NCBI GenBank assembly: GCA_001972305.1 | Contig: BDDD01000364.1 | Location: 205,769-269,768 of the forward strand | Source of the DNA: Cephalotus follicularis | Lineage: Eukaryota; Streptophyta; Magnoliopsida; Oxalidales; Cephalotaceae | Direction: 5' to 3' | DNA: 64,000 nt | In this document: in pieces, positions 1-11,604 of the stretch | Position numbering within the stretch: position 1 is the first letter of the stretch | How the letters are laid out: every line of letters starts with the position of its first letter | The notes under the pieces: model-generated | Database searches by the model: none | What the model saw: the letters and a program-made list of their open reading frames with translations, nothing else | Told to the model about the DNA's origin: nothing | Translations under genes and position numbers: made by a program

Positions 1-1153
1 GGATATATATTAAATTGGTACTTCAATTTGTTTTATTATGTAGTTAAATATATAAAATTTGGATATTATTATATAGGTATATAAATTTTCAAAATAATTA
101 ATTTATTGTTAAATTATGTTGATTAGACTAATGAATAATGATATGGCATTACTAGGTTGTCACAGTTGACTTTAATCGGGATGAATTGTCACGTGACTAT
201 TAACTACTTTAAAAAAATGAAAACAAAAAAATGAACTCAATTAACAATTAACAAAAAACGTTATCGTTAAACAAATGAAAAAAAATTAGGTCAAAAAAAT
301 TTGGAAGAAAAAAACATGGAAAATGTCATTATAATTCTTTCTCTTCCCTTTTTTCTTATGAACCCTAAATCAGATTGTTTCTGATTCTCTTCATGATCTT
401 GATATTATGTGTCACCAAAATAAAATAGAAACTTAATCAATATACTTAAATAAAAAACAAAGAGCGTATTGAAAAACTTGAAATAAAATTGTTATTATAT
501 GATAATGGTGTGAGTTGTGATCTTATTTGATAGTGGAAATCTAATGATCTGTTGTTTGGTGTAAACACTATTCTTTGGATAGTATTGCAGCTTCGGTGCA
601 TGAAGACCAAGCGAACAAGCACTGTTGACATTTATACAGAAACTTGAATTATCTTTACTAAAATGGTTGGGCAGTATGAGGATTGAGATTCTATATTGTT
701 TGTATTGTGGTATACGTTGCAGCTTGAAAGAGGGGATGTGTGATGGGATATATTATTATAATATAGAAAAAATAAACCTGCAAATGGTTCAGGACAATGA
801 GAATTCATCAAATGTAACTAGGTAAGATGTTGAAAACGCAGCAAAAGCATGCCTTTTGGCTTTCAGTTCATTTTAGTTTCATGGAATCGTGTTTTTTTTT
901 TTAAACAGTCAATCTAGTATTATTACGTGGTCATTCATTCCGGTCAAAATCAATAGCGATACACTGACAATACCACGTACTTGACAAGAGATTGCGTGAC
1001 TATTTAACATTTTTTTTAGAATAGTAAAAGTGAGGTGGAGGAGTTTGCAAACAGAGAGCCGTTGAGGACTTTGGTGGCATCCTTTGTTGATCAAGAGTGT
1101 CCCGTACTCAACAAGACCCCACACCTGTCGACAGATAGTTAGACTTGTTTTTA
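1..1153. other. AT-rich intergenic sequence, no gene recognised
   Basis: Short open frames occur on both strands but none resembles a known family and none has a convincing intron/exon pattern. The segment ends at the 5-bp target duplication TGTGT (1154-1158) of element A. Because the sequence resuming at 12096 ends in a CACTA-type terminus at 12567, part of this stretch may be the interior of that older transposon; that is inference only. Confidence 0.5.
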
Positions 1154-1158
1154 TGTGT

Positions 1159-1649
1159 TGTTGATGCAAAAATCATTTTCTCAACAGTATTCTACGTGAG
1201 GGACTTTGATTTGTTGAAGAAAACGCTGAGATATGCCCGAGAATAAGGTTTGATGGTTGTCCCTGTGCAAAGAGAGTAAAAACTACGAAGGTCCAGGAGG
1301 TTGTTTTCCCGGGGACACTCTGACGCTCAAGTTAGGCAATGCACAGAAATTCAAGGTTCTTTAGTATGTAAAAATGGCTGATCTGTGTACAATCTTTGAT
1401 TCTTGTATTTATAGCACTGGAATGTAACTGCTAAGCATGAATTTTGGAGTTGATGTGTATCCCCTAAAGAAATATCCGAGGATCACGGACATATACGTGA
1501 TCTCCACCGGATTTGGCGTCAGTATTCCTATTAAGCGCGATTCTTTGAGCTGGTAATGCCTGGCCACGTGTCTAGGTTTCTGGAGGACATATGTCTCAAT
1601 CACCCGAGGACACGTGGCAAAGTTTATGGGTTAAAATTTACCCATATCA
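1159..1649 (-). repeat. 3' LTR of element A
   Basis: The 491-bp repeat pairs with 11605-12095. It begins TGTTGATGC and ends TATCA on the plus strand. A TATTTATA at 1406-1413 is the reverse complement of a TATAAATA box, present in all four LTRs of this family. G-box CACGTG cores occur near 1565 and 1613. Confidence 0.95.
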
Positions 1650-1678
1650 TATGCCCCATTGGTCTCCATTTTCTGGGC
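1650..1678 (-). other. Polypurine tract region of element A
   Basis: Next to the 3' LTR the minus strand is purine-rich (AAAATGGAGACCAATGGGGC). The same place in element B reads GGAGACCAGGGGGGCATA. This is the expected site for plus-strand priming in an LTR element. Confidence 0.65.
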
Positions 1679-1994
1679 TTGCAAGATGATGGGGACCATT
1701 TGTGACATGGCTTAAAAAAAATTGGCTTGCTGCCCATGGATGAGGAGGACTTGGTCTTTTGTTGGGCCTGACAACCTGGCACAAGATGGCCAATAACTGC
1801 TACAAGACAAACATTCCCTCCATTTATTCTTTCTCAAATTAATGCTCATCATTGCGCCGAAGTTGAAGGGTTTTGCACGCTTGACGCTTCGGTGCCCACG
1901 CATAACCCCTTCGTTTCCCGCACCTGATTTGACATGGCGATCTCCACCGTTGAGATAAAAAAAGATCTAAAGGTCTGGATGCAGCTAAAGGTTC

Positions 1995-2002
1995 TTTAAA
2001 TA
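1995..2002 (+). promoter_or_regulatory. Candidate TATA box of the antisense gene in element A
   Basis: TTTAAATA lies about 190 bp before the ATG at 2186, followed by a pyrimidine-rich leader. The equivalent segment is deleted in element B, where the flanking sequence is otherwise conserved. Confidence 0.5.
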
Positions 2003-2185
2003 CTCCCCTCCTTTGATGGGGATCTCTTTATGTTTTCTTACTTTTTAGAACCCTAAAATCTCTGCAAATCTCTTGCTCTCCTAATCTTCAAGCTCAACTT
2101 CTTCTTCGTTTTCTTCTTTACCCAAATTCTCAGGTGAATAGCTTTCCTCAATCTGTCTTTTTTTTTTAGTTCCCCAAAATTTCTC

Positions 2186-4853
2186 ATGTCCACCGCATCC
2201 TTGTCTTCCTCTCTCTCTGAAAGCTCCATGGCCAAAACTAAACAAACCAGGAGGATTATCAGACGTCTTGAGTAGGTAGCCCGAGCATCAGCGAGGGTTA
2301 CCGTTGCTGCGCGTCCCCTAAATATTGAGGTGGAGATGGAGGCCGCGGCTGTCAGGGCTCCCAACGTCGCGGCAACAGAGGCTGGGGTCCAAGTCTTCAA
2401 GACCCACTTTGACCAGACCAAGATGCGCCTGAAGAATATGGCTGAGTTGGTCAAAGGTTTTTCTATCCCCAGTAGTTTGAACTGTGAGATCCCAGCTGAT
2501 CCCCGGAAGGTTACGGAGAGCAGACCTGGCTATTTTGTGGTGTTGCAGGATGCCCTTGAGCATGGGCTGAGGCTGCCTCTGCCTCCCTTTGCCACAACTA
2601 TCCTCGGGTACTACCAAATTCACCCATCGATGCTCCAAGCGTAGTTTAGGGGATTCATCATTGGCTTCTTGGTGAGGTGCCTCGAGGCGGGGGTGATAGC
2701 TACTGTGGGGCTGTTTAAGGAGTTCCACATATTGAATACCTTTACTAAAAAGTGCGGCTTCTACTTCAAATCTCGCGTGGGTCGCAACAAGCTGCTGGCG
2801 GAGAACACCAAGACAATCAAAAGCTAAAGGGAGAAATACTTCTTGGTCAAGAATTTCCCTGGCTTCACACCCTGCCCGTGGAACGACACCCTGGATACCG
2901 TGCGCCTTAACCAGATGACGTTTTTGACCAGGGAAGAAAAGGCCGACCTGGGGAGACTTTCTACTCTGGCGCCCGAGAATGTGGTCGTTGTGGGGTTTGA
3001 GGCTCGCTTGCAGCGACTTGAGCTGAGCATATCCCCGGGCCACAGGGCTAGCCTGGATCTGGATGAGGAAACCCCCTTGGGGGTTGAGAGAGGAAGAAAC
3101 TTGGATGCCCGAGATGGACATGCATCCTCGGCAACTGTCCAAAGAGAGAGCTGTATTATGCTTTCCCTTGGATTATTTTTAGCTTTCCTTCATTCTCTGC
3201 TTTTGATGTTTTTCTAACCATTCTCTTGCTATTCTGTGTAGTGATGGCTTCTCAAGACTCAACCATGGACCTCGTAAGGGCTGGTCGAGAGCATGCCCGG
3301 GCTGCTGATCCTGAGGAGCGGAAGCCGGAGGCTCTTAAGAGGAAGAGAGCCTTGGAAAAAACTAAGTCTGCAGCAGATAAAAGGGCAGCTAGGCATGCCG
3401 TTGCCCAGGCCAGACTTGAGGGGCTATCTCGGGCCCTGTCTGAGGAGGCCAGACAAGGGGCCGAGGAGACTGATATTGATGATGCTGTCGTGGCTGGAGA
3501 CAGGGAGGCCAAGAAGACCAGGCTCAGGGTGGCCGCGGAGGCCAGGGTAGAGATCGCACTGGGCAAAAGGCTGGCCGGTGTTGAAACTACTCATCCATTA
3601 AAAAGGCTGAGGACAGAGGAGGGGGATGCACCTCAGGATAAAGCCACCGAGGTGCTCTCCTATGAACCCTACCTCCCATGCCCTTTCGAGGAGCTCGGGC
3701 AAGTGAGGGAGATTTTCATACCACTTGGCAATTAGCCTGAAGACGTCAGGGGTGGCCATTGAACTTGGCAAGGCGGGCATTTTTTCCCATGAGCTGCTGG
3801 TGAGGGAGAAATGGACCGCTGGTCAAACCTGGACCAACCTCTTCCAGTGTTGTCTCAGGGTATGTAAGCTCATCCCAACTTTCTCCTTTGAACAAACTTT
3901 TTGCTTATTTCTAACCTTCTGTTTCATCTTCAGGCAATGGTCAATGCCCACCTTCTGATGGAGAGATCTTACCAGGACACTGGCTTGAACGAGCACCTCG
4001 GGGCTGAGAATGCCGAGCTTAAGAGATCCTTGGTCGCAGCCCGTGCTCAGCTTGAAGAAGTGCTGGGGGTCCAAGAGACTATTACTGCCGAGAAGGACCA
4101 GGCCCTGGAGGAAGCTACAAGGGAGAGGGGGATCAAGATAGCCATAATGCGCCAGAACATCGAGCTCAAAAAAAAGCCGAAGGCTCATGGTGATCAATTA
4201 ACGAAGATCCGTGAGCTTGAAGATGCTCGGACTAGGGCTGCCCTGGAAAGAGCTGTCCTGGACTTCAAGGCATCCTCAGAATTCAGGGATGCTCTGGACC
4301 AGGCCATGGACAACTATAAAGCCTCTGAAGATTTTAACAGAGTGGTCTTTAAGAAGTCCTTGGCCAATTTTCGTCGGGGGTTCTATACCTGCCGGAACAT
4401 GGTCGAGTGCCTCCCAGAGCTCCCCTTGGAGTCCATCATCTGCGGTCCCGCGGTGGTTGAGTATGACTTCCTCCCTGAAGGCGTTGATGAAGTTGAGGAA
4501 TAGGCTCTTTGGGCCTACGACAAGGAACAAAGTCATGCCCAGGAACCGGGGTGGTCGTCCAATGGCCAGGAGATGATTCTCTTCGTTACACCTACCGGGG
4601 AGGACAACCTCAGGCCCTTGGACGTAGACCCTCTTTCTCGCATTGTTGCTGATGACTCAGCTCCTGAGCACGTGGCTACGGATCCTCCTGTGCCCATGAC
4701 CGAGGATCCCCATCTCAAGCCTATGGCTGAGGATTCTCCACCTCTTCTAACTGAACAAAGAGCCGAGGATCCTCCACTACCTCCTCCAACAGAAGAAGAT
4801 GCTCCATCACCTTCTCCTACTGTACATGACATCCCTTCAGGGGATGAAAACTA
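2186..4853 (+). pseudogene. Antisense extra gene of Tat element A (gypsy-type transposon protein, PF04195-like)
   Basis: A three-exon gene running opposite to gag-pol. Exon 1 starts at ATG 2186 (MSTAS, then [10 protein letters not shown]) and stays in one frame to about 3150. It holds the conserved block with [12 protein letters not shown] and [13 protein letters not shown], typical of the plant 'putative gypsy type transposon' domain family. Exon 2 (about 3241-3860) is rich in Arg/Ala/Glu with likely coiled coil. Exon 3 (about 3935-4853) opens AMVNAHLLM, continues as coiled coil, and ends in an acidic, proline-rich tail. The intron before exon 3 has GTATGT and TTCAG borders. Stops at 2275, 2642, 2825 and 4501, and a frameshift near 3730, make this a pseudogene. 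Antisense extra ORFs between pol and the 3' LTR are known in Tat elements; their function is not established. Confidence 0.85.
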
Positions 4854-4869
4854 GGACAGATCTTTTTCT

Positions 4870-4945
4870 TTTTTCCTTTGTTTTGTAATTTTTTCTTACT
4901 TTGTAATGTAATTTTCTTTTGATCAATGAAATACAAAGCTTATTT
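4870..4945 (+). terminator. Probable 3' end / polyadenylation region of the antisense gene (A)
   Basis: Directly after the stop codon comes T-rich sequence, then AATGTAATTTTC and AATGAAATACAAAGC. This resembles plant far-upstream and near-upstream polyadenylation elements and is conserved at 28075-28150 in element B. Confidence 0.5.
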
Positions 4946-5447
4946 CACCTCGGATCTCCTTTGTATGCTTTTATTTGTGTTGTATGCTATACTTGAGCTT
5001 TACCCGGGCATTTGCGATTCCCTTAAGAATTTTAACATAGTCTAACTTATAGACTTTATATTGTGGCCTTACAATTTTCAAGCATAATTGCCTAAGCTTC
5101 GTAGTCCCCTTAGGACACCCCATTTCAAAGACGCTTAGACAAAAAGACTTAGTCTTTACGAGTTTTGCTATGTTCGTAGACCAAGTTTCAGGTTTGCTCG
5201 GCTAAGTTCTTATGGGTTTGCCGAGCAGGGTCTCGTCTGGTCCATTATATTATAGACCAGGTCGCCTGAGCTTGCAGCCCACGTAGGGACACTTATTTCA
5301 AAGTGCTCAGTCCAACGAACTTGATTGTTGCGAGTTCTCATGGATTCGCCTCTCAAGACACGATGTGGTTGTGGTCGGGCATTGAAATGCTGACCAGTGT
5401 TTGCTCCTTTGGGAGTCTTATTGCTTCCTTAGAAGTCTTTTTATATG
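4946..5447. other. Spacer between antisense gene and pol in element A
   Basis: No coding frame is recognisable. The sequence is conserved with about 28155-28580 of element B, apart from an extra segment near 5053-5120 that is shorter in B. It separates two convergent genes. Confidence 0.6.
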
Positions 5448-5712
5448 TGTGATCTTAGGTGCTCCTCGGGGGGAGTCTTTAGTGCTCATCGAGAGGAGTC
5501 TTAGGTGCTCCTCGGGAGGAGTCTTAGGTGCTCCTCAGGAGGAGTCTTTGGTGCTCCTCAGGAGGAGTCTTAGGTGCTCCTCGAGGGGAGTCTTTGGTGC
5601 TTATCGGGAGGAGTCTTTAGTGCTTCTCAAGGGGAATCTTTGGTGCTCATCGGGAGGAGTCTTTAGTGCTCATCGGGAGGAGTCTTTGGTGCTCCTCGGG
5701 AGGAGTCTTAGG
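5448..5712. repeat. 23-bp palindromic minisatellite in element A, 11 units
   Basis: Eleven tandem units each contain GTGCT followed by a near-perfect inverted core of the type CTCCTCGGGAGGAG and then TCTT. Units differ at one to three positions. The array lies in the gap between the 3' ends of the antisense gene and pol. The same place in element B has about three units. Confidence 0.9.
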
Positions 5713-5941
5713 TAAATTGAGACCTTGGTCTGTTTGGATTACTCCCTTGGGAGCGTGGTCTGGCGTGCTTGTATTAAATCTTCTTGGTTAAGGGAGTTGA
5801 TCGACGGCTGTTCAGAGGTTTAAGGACATGAACATTGGGCCTCCGGTCCCTTGCAAACTTGGAACTATGATCTTTGCACACATTTTTTGATAAAAAATTC
5901 AACTTTATTGACATTTTGAATTTTGTACAACTTACAAAGAA

Positions 5942-7299
5942 TCACTGGAAATACTTCCTCAGATGCTCGGCATTCCAATCTCTAGGAATCTCCCTGCCCC
6001 CCAGAGTTTCAAGTTTGAATGTTCCTGGGCGAAGCACTCTCTTGACCTTGTACGGTCCTTCCCAATTAGGGGCTAGCTTTCCTCTGGTACCGGTTGGATC
6101 TGCAATAGCTGAGTTACGTAGGACTAGGTCTCCTTCCCTTAGTGGTCAGAGGTGTACCCTTTTGTTATAGTGACGGCTCACCCTCTGTTGGTACGCTGCA
6201 ACTTTGATAACTGCCTTGTCTCTGAGCTCTTCCACTAAGTCGAGGAGGGTCCTCAACCCTTCTTCATTATTTTCTTCGCTGAAATGTACAACTCTTGATG
6301 ACTGTACGCCAATCTCCACCGGTATCATAGCTTTAGCTCCAAAACAAAGGTTGTATGGGGACTCACCAATTGTGGTCCGACGAGTGGTTCTGTAAGCCCA
6401 TAGTACACATGGTAGCTCCTCTGTCCATCTTCCCTTGCTATGCTCAAGGCGTTTCTTCAAGCCCGAGATGATTTCTCTGTTGATCACCTCGGCTTGACCA
6501 TTACTCTAGGGGTAGGCTACTGAGGCTAGCCTGTACTCTATTCTCCATTCTTTACAAAAATAACGGAAAGCCTGGAAATCGAACTGCTTCTTATTATCTG
6601 AGACTATTACTCTCGGGACTCCAAACCTGCAGATGATTGATTTCCATACAAAGCTCTCTGTGTTCTTCTCCATGATCGTGGCTAGAGGTTCTGCTTCTAC
6701 CCATTTGGTGAATTAGTCCACTGCCACAATGAGAAACTTCCTCTGTCCTGTTGCCATTGGTAATGGTCCGACGAAATCCATCCCCCACTGAGCAAAGAGC
6801 CATGGTGTCGTGATAGATGTCAAAGGTTTTGAGGATCTCTTGCTTATGTTGGCATACCTTTGACACCTATCACACTTCCTCACAAAGTCTATGGCATCCT
6901 GGTGCATGGTCGGCCAAAAATAGCCATGCCTCAATAATTTGTGGGACAAGGTTTGCCCCCCGTGTGATTGCCACAAACTCCTTCGTGAACTTCCCTTAGA
7001 GCATAATTGACCTCTAGGGGAGTCATACACCTCAGCCAATGATAAGAGAATGACCTTTTGTAGAGGATCCCATCTCGAAGTTGGTATATGTTTGCTTGGT
7101 ACGCCAATTTTCTCACTTCGACGGGGTCCTCGGGAAAAATCTCGTTCCTCAGCCAATTGATAAATGGAGTCATCCAGTTTGGCTCTGACGGTGCATCTAT
7201 ATCCATTACGTCTACCTCCGAGACAGTGGGCCTATCCAGGTAGTCCATCAGTACTGTTTTATTTCCCAGCAATTCCTCCGCCATTGCCAACTTGGACAA
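5942..7299 (-). pseudogene. Integrase region of pol, element A
   Basis: Reading leftward, the H2C2 zinc-binding part comes first (HEGVCGNHTGG, then CDRCQRYANI), then the DDE core: GMDFVGPLPMATG (first Asp), VIVSDN (second Asp), SNGQAEVINREI (Glu). The C-terminal part has LWAYRTTRRTTIGESPY and ends [18 protein letters not shown] before the stop at 5942-5944. Stops within the core (for example just after the first catalytic segment and before SNGQAE) and at least two frame changes break it. Integrase would insert the cDNA copy into chromosomal DNA. It follows RNase H in the usual Ty3/gypsy order. Confidence 0.9.
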
Positions 7300-8301
7300 C
7301 TGGTGTATTCGGGCATTTTATGCTATGGGGACCTTCAAGACTCTTAATATTTCGAAGGCTGACTTCAAACTCTGAAAGTATGTTAAGTACTTAGCCATGG
7401 AATCTTCTCTGGCTTCATACTCACCACTCGCCAAACCAACTACTAGCTGAGAATCACTTGAGGTTTCTATTTTTTAAACCTCCAAGTGCTTCACAATTGT
7501 CAGCCCAGCGATCAGGGCTTCCCATTCGACCTCATTGTTTGTTGCCTTGAATCCAAACCTCAGAGCATACTCTATGGTCCACCCATCTGGACTTGTTAAC
7601 ACCAATTCAGCTCCACTGCAGGAGACGCAGCATAAGGCATCCATGGACAACTTCCATAACCCTTTTTCTTCTTCAGAGGTGTCTTCTTCCATACACTCCG
7701 TAAGTGTATGGTCTCTGACGAAATCTGCCAAGACCTATGACTTTATTGCCGGTATGGCTTCAAAATTTACATCATACTCGCCTAATTCGACCGACCACTT
7801 GGTTAGCATTCCCGAGAGGTTTGGCTTTGCTAGTACTTATCTTAGTGGTTGGTCGGACAGGACCTTGATAGTATGAGCTTGGAAGTACGGCCTCAACTTC
7901 CCTGCTGCTATAATCAGAGCATAAACAAATTTTTCTACCTCTGGATCCCTCCCCTTAGCATCGTTCAAGGCTTTGCTGACATAATATACTGGTCTTTGAA
8001 CTTTCTCCTCTTCTCTGACAAGCACTGCACTCACTACGCCTGTTGTTGCCGTAAGGTATAAATACAGGTCCTCTCCATCTTTAGGTTTTGATATCAGAGG
8101 AGGGGAAGTCAGGTATTCCTTCAACTTATCGAAGGCTGCTTGACATTCTTCCGACCAAGAAAATCCCTTAGGATCTCTCAATACTTTGAAAAAAGTGAGA
8201 CACTTCTCTGCTGACTTTGAGACAAACCTGCTCAGGGCTGCTATTCTTCCATTCAACTTCTGTATATCCCTGATGGTCTGAGGAGGCCTCATGCTCTGCA
8301 C
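7300..8301 (-). pseudogene. RNase H regions of pol, element A
   Basis: The segment 7837-8301 carries the RT-linked RNase H domain ([18 protein letters not shown], then PVYYVSKALNDAKGRDPEVEK). The segment 7300-7731 carries a second RNase H-like domain ([13 protein letters not shown], then [18 protein letters not shown]), and a frame change separates the two. Two consecutive RNase H-like domains are a recognised trait of the Tat lineage. In the second domain the usual WxxxVDGSS is altered to LSMDALC, so a conserved position is changed. These domains would degrade the RNA strand of the RNA:DNA hybrid. Confidence 0.85.
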
Positions 8302-8930
8302 TGCTAAAATTTTCTCCGGGTTGGCCTTTATTCCTCTGCTTTAGACCATGAACCTGAGGAACTTACTAGAGGTGACCCCAAAAGTACACTTGAAAGGATT
8401 GAGCTTCATTTTATATCGTCTTAACACTCCAAAAGTTTCTTCCAAGTATTTAATGTGGGGGCTCCTTACTGGCGTCTTGACGAGCATGTCGTCGATATAA
8501 ACCTCCATGTTTTTCCCGATCTGAGGCTCAAAGATCTTGTTGACCAACAGTTGGTAGGTTGCCCCGACATTCTTTAATCTAAAGGGCATGACTTTGTAAC
8601 AGTATATGCCTCTGTCAGTGATGAAGGCTGTCTTGTTCTCGTCGGACCCATACATGGGGATTTGATTATACCCCGAGTTGGCATCCAAGAAGCTTAGCAT
8701 CCTATACCCTGAGGTTGCAACCACCAACTAATCAATCTTAGGGAGGGGTAAGTGATCCCTTGGACATGCCTTATTGAGGTCTGTAAAGTCAATACACATC
8801 CTCCACTTTCCATTTGCTTTCTTGACTAGGAAAGGGTTCGTCAGCCAGTCAAAATAGTGCACTTCCCTGATGAACCCCGCTTGTAATAACTTGTTCACCT
8901 CCTCAGCTATTACTTGCTACCTCTCGGGAG
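8302..8930 (-). pseudogene. Reverse transcriptase region of pol, element A
   Basis: Core RT motifs are legible: [42 protein letters not shown] and the active-site line [11 protein letters not shown], with both Asp residues kept. Compared with element B, Gln codons have become TAG at 8728-8730 (before LVVATSGYRM) and near 8914, and there is another stop near 8341, so no functional polymerase can be made. RT would copy the element RNA into cDNA. Confidence 0.9.
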
Positions 8931-9744
8931 TGAAGTTCATTTTCTTCTGCTTGGTCGGATGCCTCATAAGATCCACACTTAGCTTGTGCACCATCACTGC
9001 TGGGGTGATCCTAGGGACCTCTTCTGCTGACCAAGCGAATACATCTTTGTTATTTCTGAGGAACGTTATCGGTTCCCCTTTCTCCACCTCTCCAAGTTGT
9101 GAGCCGACTTGGATAATTCTTTCTTCATTCTCCTCCTCCAAGGGCACTTGTAAAACTTCCTCAACATGCTGTGGACGCTTGGGCTCCACATCCCCTCCGA
9201 GTTCCACATTTGCTATGGACAAGGCCTTCTCTTTTCCCTTGCCCATCACGGCAGTTTTGTAGCACTGTCTTGCTACTTGTTGATCTCCTATGACTTGTCC
9301 CACTCCAAACCTCGTTGGGAATTTCTTCACCAAGTGTCTCGTAGACACTATTGCCTCCAACAAGTTCAAACTTGGACGTCCGATTATGGAATTATACGAG
9401 CTTGGTGTGTCCACTACCAGGAATATCATCTGCACCTGGGTCTGACGTGGGGTCATGCATGTAACCAAGGACAGGTCGATGGATCCCAGAGGATGGACCA
9501 TCTTCCCTGCAAAGCCCACAAGTGGGGTTTTCACGGGCTTGAGCTGGTTGGTCGGTATCTTATGCTGATCAAATATATGTTTATATAAGATATCCGCCGA
9601 GCTCCCGTTATCAATCAGGATCCTCTTCATAGTGAAAAGTTCAACTAGAAGAGTTAACACCACTAGATCATCATGAGGGAGACGTAGTCCCTTGTAGTCC
9701 GCATCGGAGAAGGATATCACCTCCTCATCTCTACCAGTCTTCAA
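8917..9744 (-). pseudogene. Protease and RT N-terminal region of pol, element A
   Basis: A 275-residue open stretch. The aspartic protease motif ILIDNGSSADILY sits near residue 43, with an Asn between the catalytic Asp and Gly, as is common in Tat elements. The second protease block is IIGRPSLNLLEA. After a linker it runs into the RT N-terminus ([13 protein letters not shown], then LSVDLMRHPTKQ). A TAG ends the frame before the RT core; element B has CAG there. The protease would cut Gag-Pol into mature proteins. Confidence 0.85.
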
Positions 9745-9762
9745 TCTCTTGCTATGCTGAAT

Positions 9763-11559
9763 CTATTGCACTGCAAGGGATTGCCTTCCATAGGCCTTTC
9801 TCGACCTATTATGGTCGCCACCAGACGCGACCCCTCCAGATATGGTGTGGATGACACCTCTGGACTGCTGTTGTTGTTCCTCTGGCTGCTGCAGAGCTTC
9901 TTCTATGCGTTTCCTCTTCCCCTGAGGAGCATTCCTATCCACATACTTGCGTAGGTGCCCCTTGTGAATCAGGTCCTCTATCTGATTCTTTAGTTGCCTG
10001 CACTCCTCGGTATCATGCACGTGGTCACGATTGTACGGGCAATATTTTTCTGTGTCCCTTTTCTCAGCTGAGGACCTCATTGGTACAGGTCATTGGATGG
10101 GAACCTTGTCCTTCTCCACTGCAAGTATCCTGGTACGTGACTCCAGGAGGGGGGCAAAGTTGTTATAGGTCAGGATTGGCGCCCCTCCCCTAGATGAATC
10201 CTCTCTCTTGGAGAGTTTGTGTCTGAGGTCATCCCTGTGCAGCTCGGTCCTCTTCTTCCTCTTATCTTTCTTCCCGGGAGCATTTCGTGAATGCTCCACT
10301 TTCTCCTCCTAATGGCCTGACCAGGATGTTTTTTGTTCCCTGGCTACCATCCCCTCATCGGTATTGATATACCTCTCTGCTCTTCTCAGCAAGTCAGCCA
10401 TATCCACCGCGGGCTTCTTCAGCAGAGAGAAAGTGAAGGGGGAGCTGTCCTTCAGCCCACTATTCAGAGCTGCAAGAGCGAAGGACGGTTCCAGCTTATT
10501 CACTGTGAGAGACTCCTTATTAAATCTAGTTAGATAGCCTCTTAGTGACTCATCTTTCCCCTGCACCACATTGATCAGATGGGTTGAGTTTCTCCTCTGC
10601 GTGGTGCTGTTAAGGAATTTGGTGACGAACAGTTGTGCAAACTACTCGAAATTCTCCACCGAACCCTCTGCCAGGGTAGAATACCATGACTGGATAGCTC
10701 CAATCAATGTTGTCGGGAATCCTCTGCAGAGCGTCGCGTCTGAGGCCTGGTGCACTAACATGTTTTGGATGTAGGTGCACATGTTGGATGGGGTCCGTGG
10801 ACCCATCATACTCCTTGAGACTCGGGAATCATAATCCACTAGGGATACGTTCCTTCATGATCTCGGATGTGAAGGGGTTGGCGCTAATGTTGCCTACCTC
10901 GGACAGATATCCCCTTGGTCGCTCGGCTCCTTGGAGCATTTTCTCCATCTTCGCAAGCTTTCTGTTCATTGCTTGCTCAACGTCTTCAATGTTCCTAGCC
11001 CTGTTAGAAACCCGTGACTCCCCCGCCAGTGTGACAGTGTGGTCCAACTGACTCCCCCGCACTGTTCCGGTCCTGTGCGAGGCATTGGAGCGCACACGTA
11101 TTTCCTCAACATCCTCCTGGCGATCCACTTCCATTGCTTGGTGCTCGGGATGCTCTGGTCGGGGATTGTTGTTGTGATCCCGAGCAGTTGAGGACTTTTC
11201 CCTCTAAGATGTATTAATCTTAGCTCTCCTCCTCAGTGGTGTATCAACCCCTGACCGCCTCAGGGGAAGCATACCCCTCGGCAGGTTTCGCCTCTGCCCA
11301 CGGGGGCGTTGGTTCTCCCGGGACGGTCTGTGCGGACCAGATTGTCCTTAGCCGACTGGTTGGGCAGGCCGACCTGATTTTGGTTGGCTAAACTGGTAGC
11401 CAACAGGTTGGTGAGGCACTCCACTCCTTGGAGCAACTGTGTGAATTGCTCCCCAGTGATGAGAGCTTGCTCGGAAGCCATAACTTGACCGGCATCAGTA
11501 GGTGGGATCTCTTGCACTCGGCTGCCGGTGGCTCCAAAATTGTTATTTCTTCTCGACAT
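9763..11559 (-). pseudogene. gag of element A
   Basis: Gag begins at the ATG 11557-11559 (MSRRNNN), about 45 bp after the 5' LTR. The capsid-like retrotransposon gag block is broken into pieces: [51 protein letters not shown] and [19 protein letters not shown]. The C-terminal zinc-binding region reads [18 protein letters not shown] with the Cys/His spacing seen in Tat Gag. A TAG after VENFE (CAG in element B) and several frameshifts inactivate it. Gag would form the cytoplasmic particle that packages the RNA. Confidence 0.88.
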
Positions 11560-11585
11560 GATTCTTAGTAGCTTTTTACTGCGTT

Positions 11586-11603
11586 TCTCATAGACGGCGC
11601 CAA
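11586..11603 (-). other. Primer binding site of element A
   Basis: Two bases inside the 5' LTR the minus strand reads TGGCGCCGTCTATGAG. The first nine bases match the complement of the 3' end of plant tRNA-Asp (TGGCGCCGT). Element B has TGGCGCCGTCTGCGGG at the same place. Confidence 0.75.
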
Positions 11604-11604
11604 C

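Noticed and set aside
2318-3142. 274-codon minus-strand open frame in element A
   Set aside because: It lies opposite exon 1 of the antisense gene, whose protein is conserved in element B, whereas this frame is broken there.
5448-5712. Regularly spaced repeats that could suggest a CRISPR array
   Set aside because: Units are directly tandem without unique spacers, lie inside a plant retrotransposon and vary in number between its copies.
9166-9588. 140-codon plus-strand open frame in element A
   Set aside because: Opposite strand of the protease region; shadow frame.
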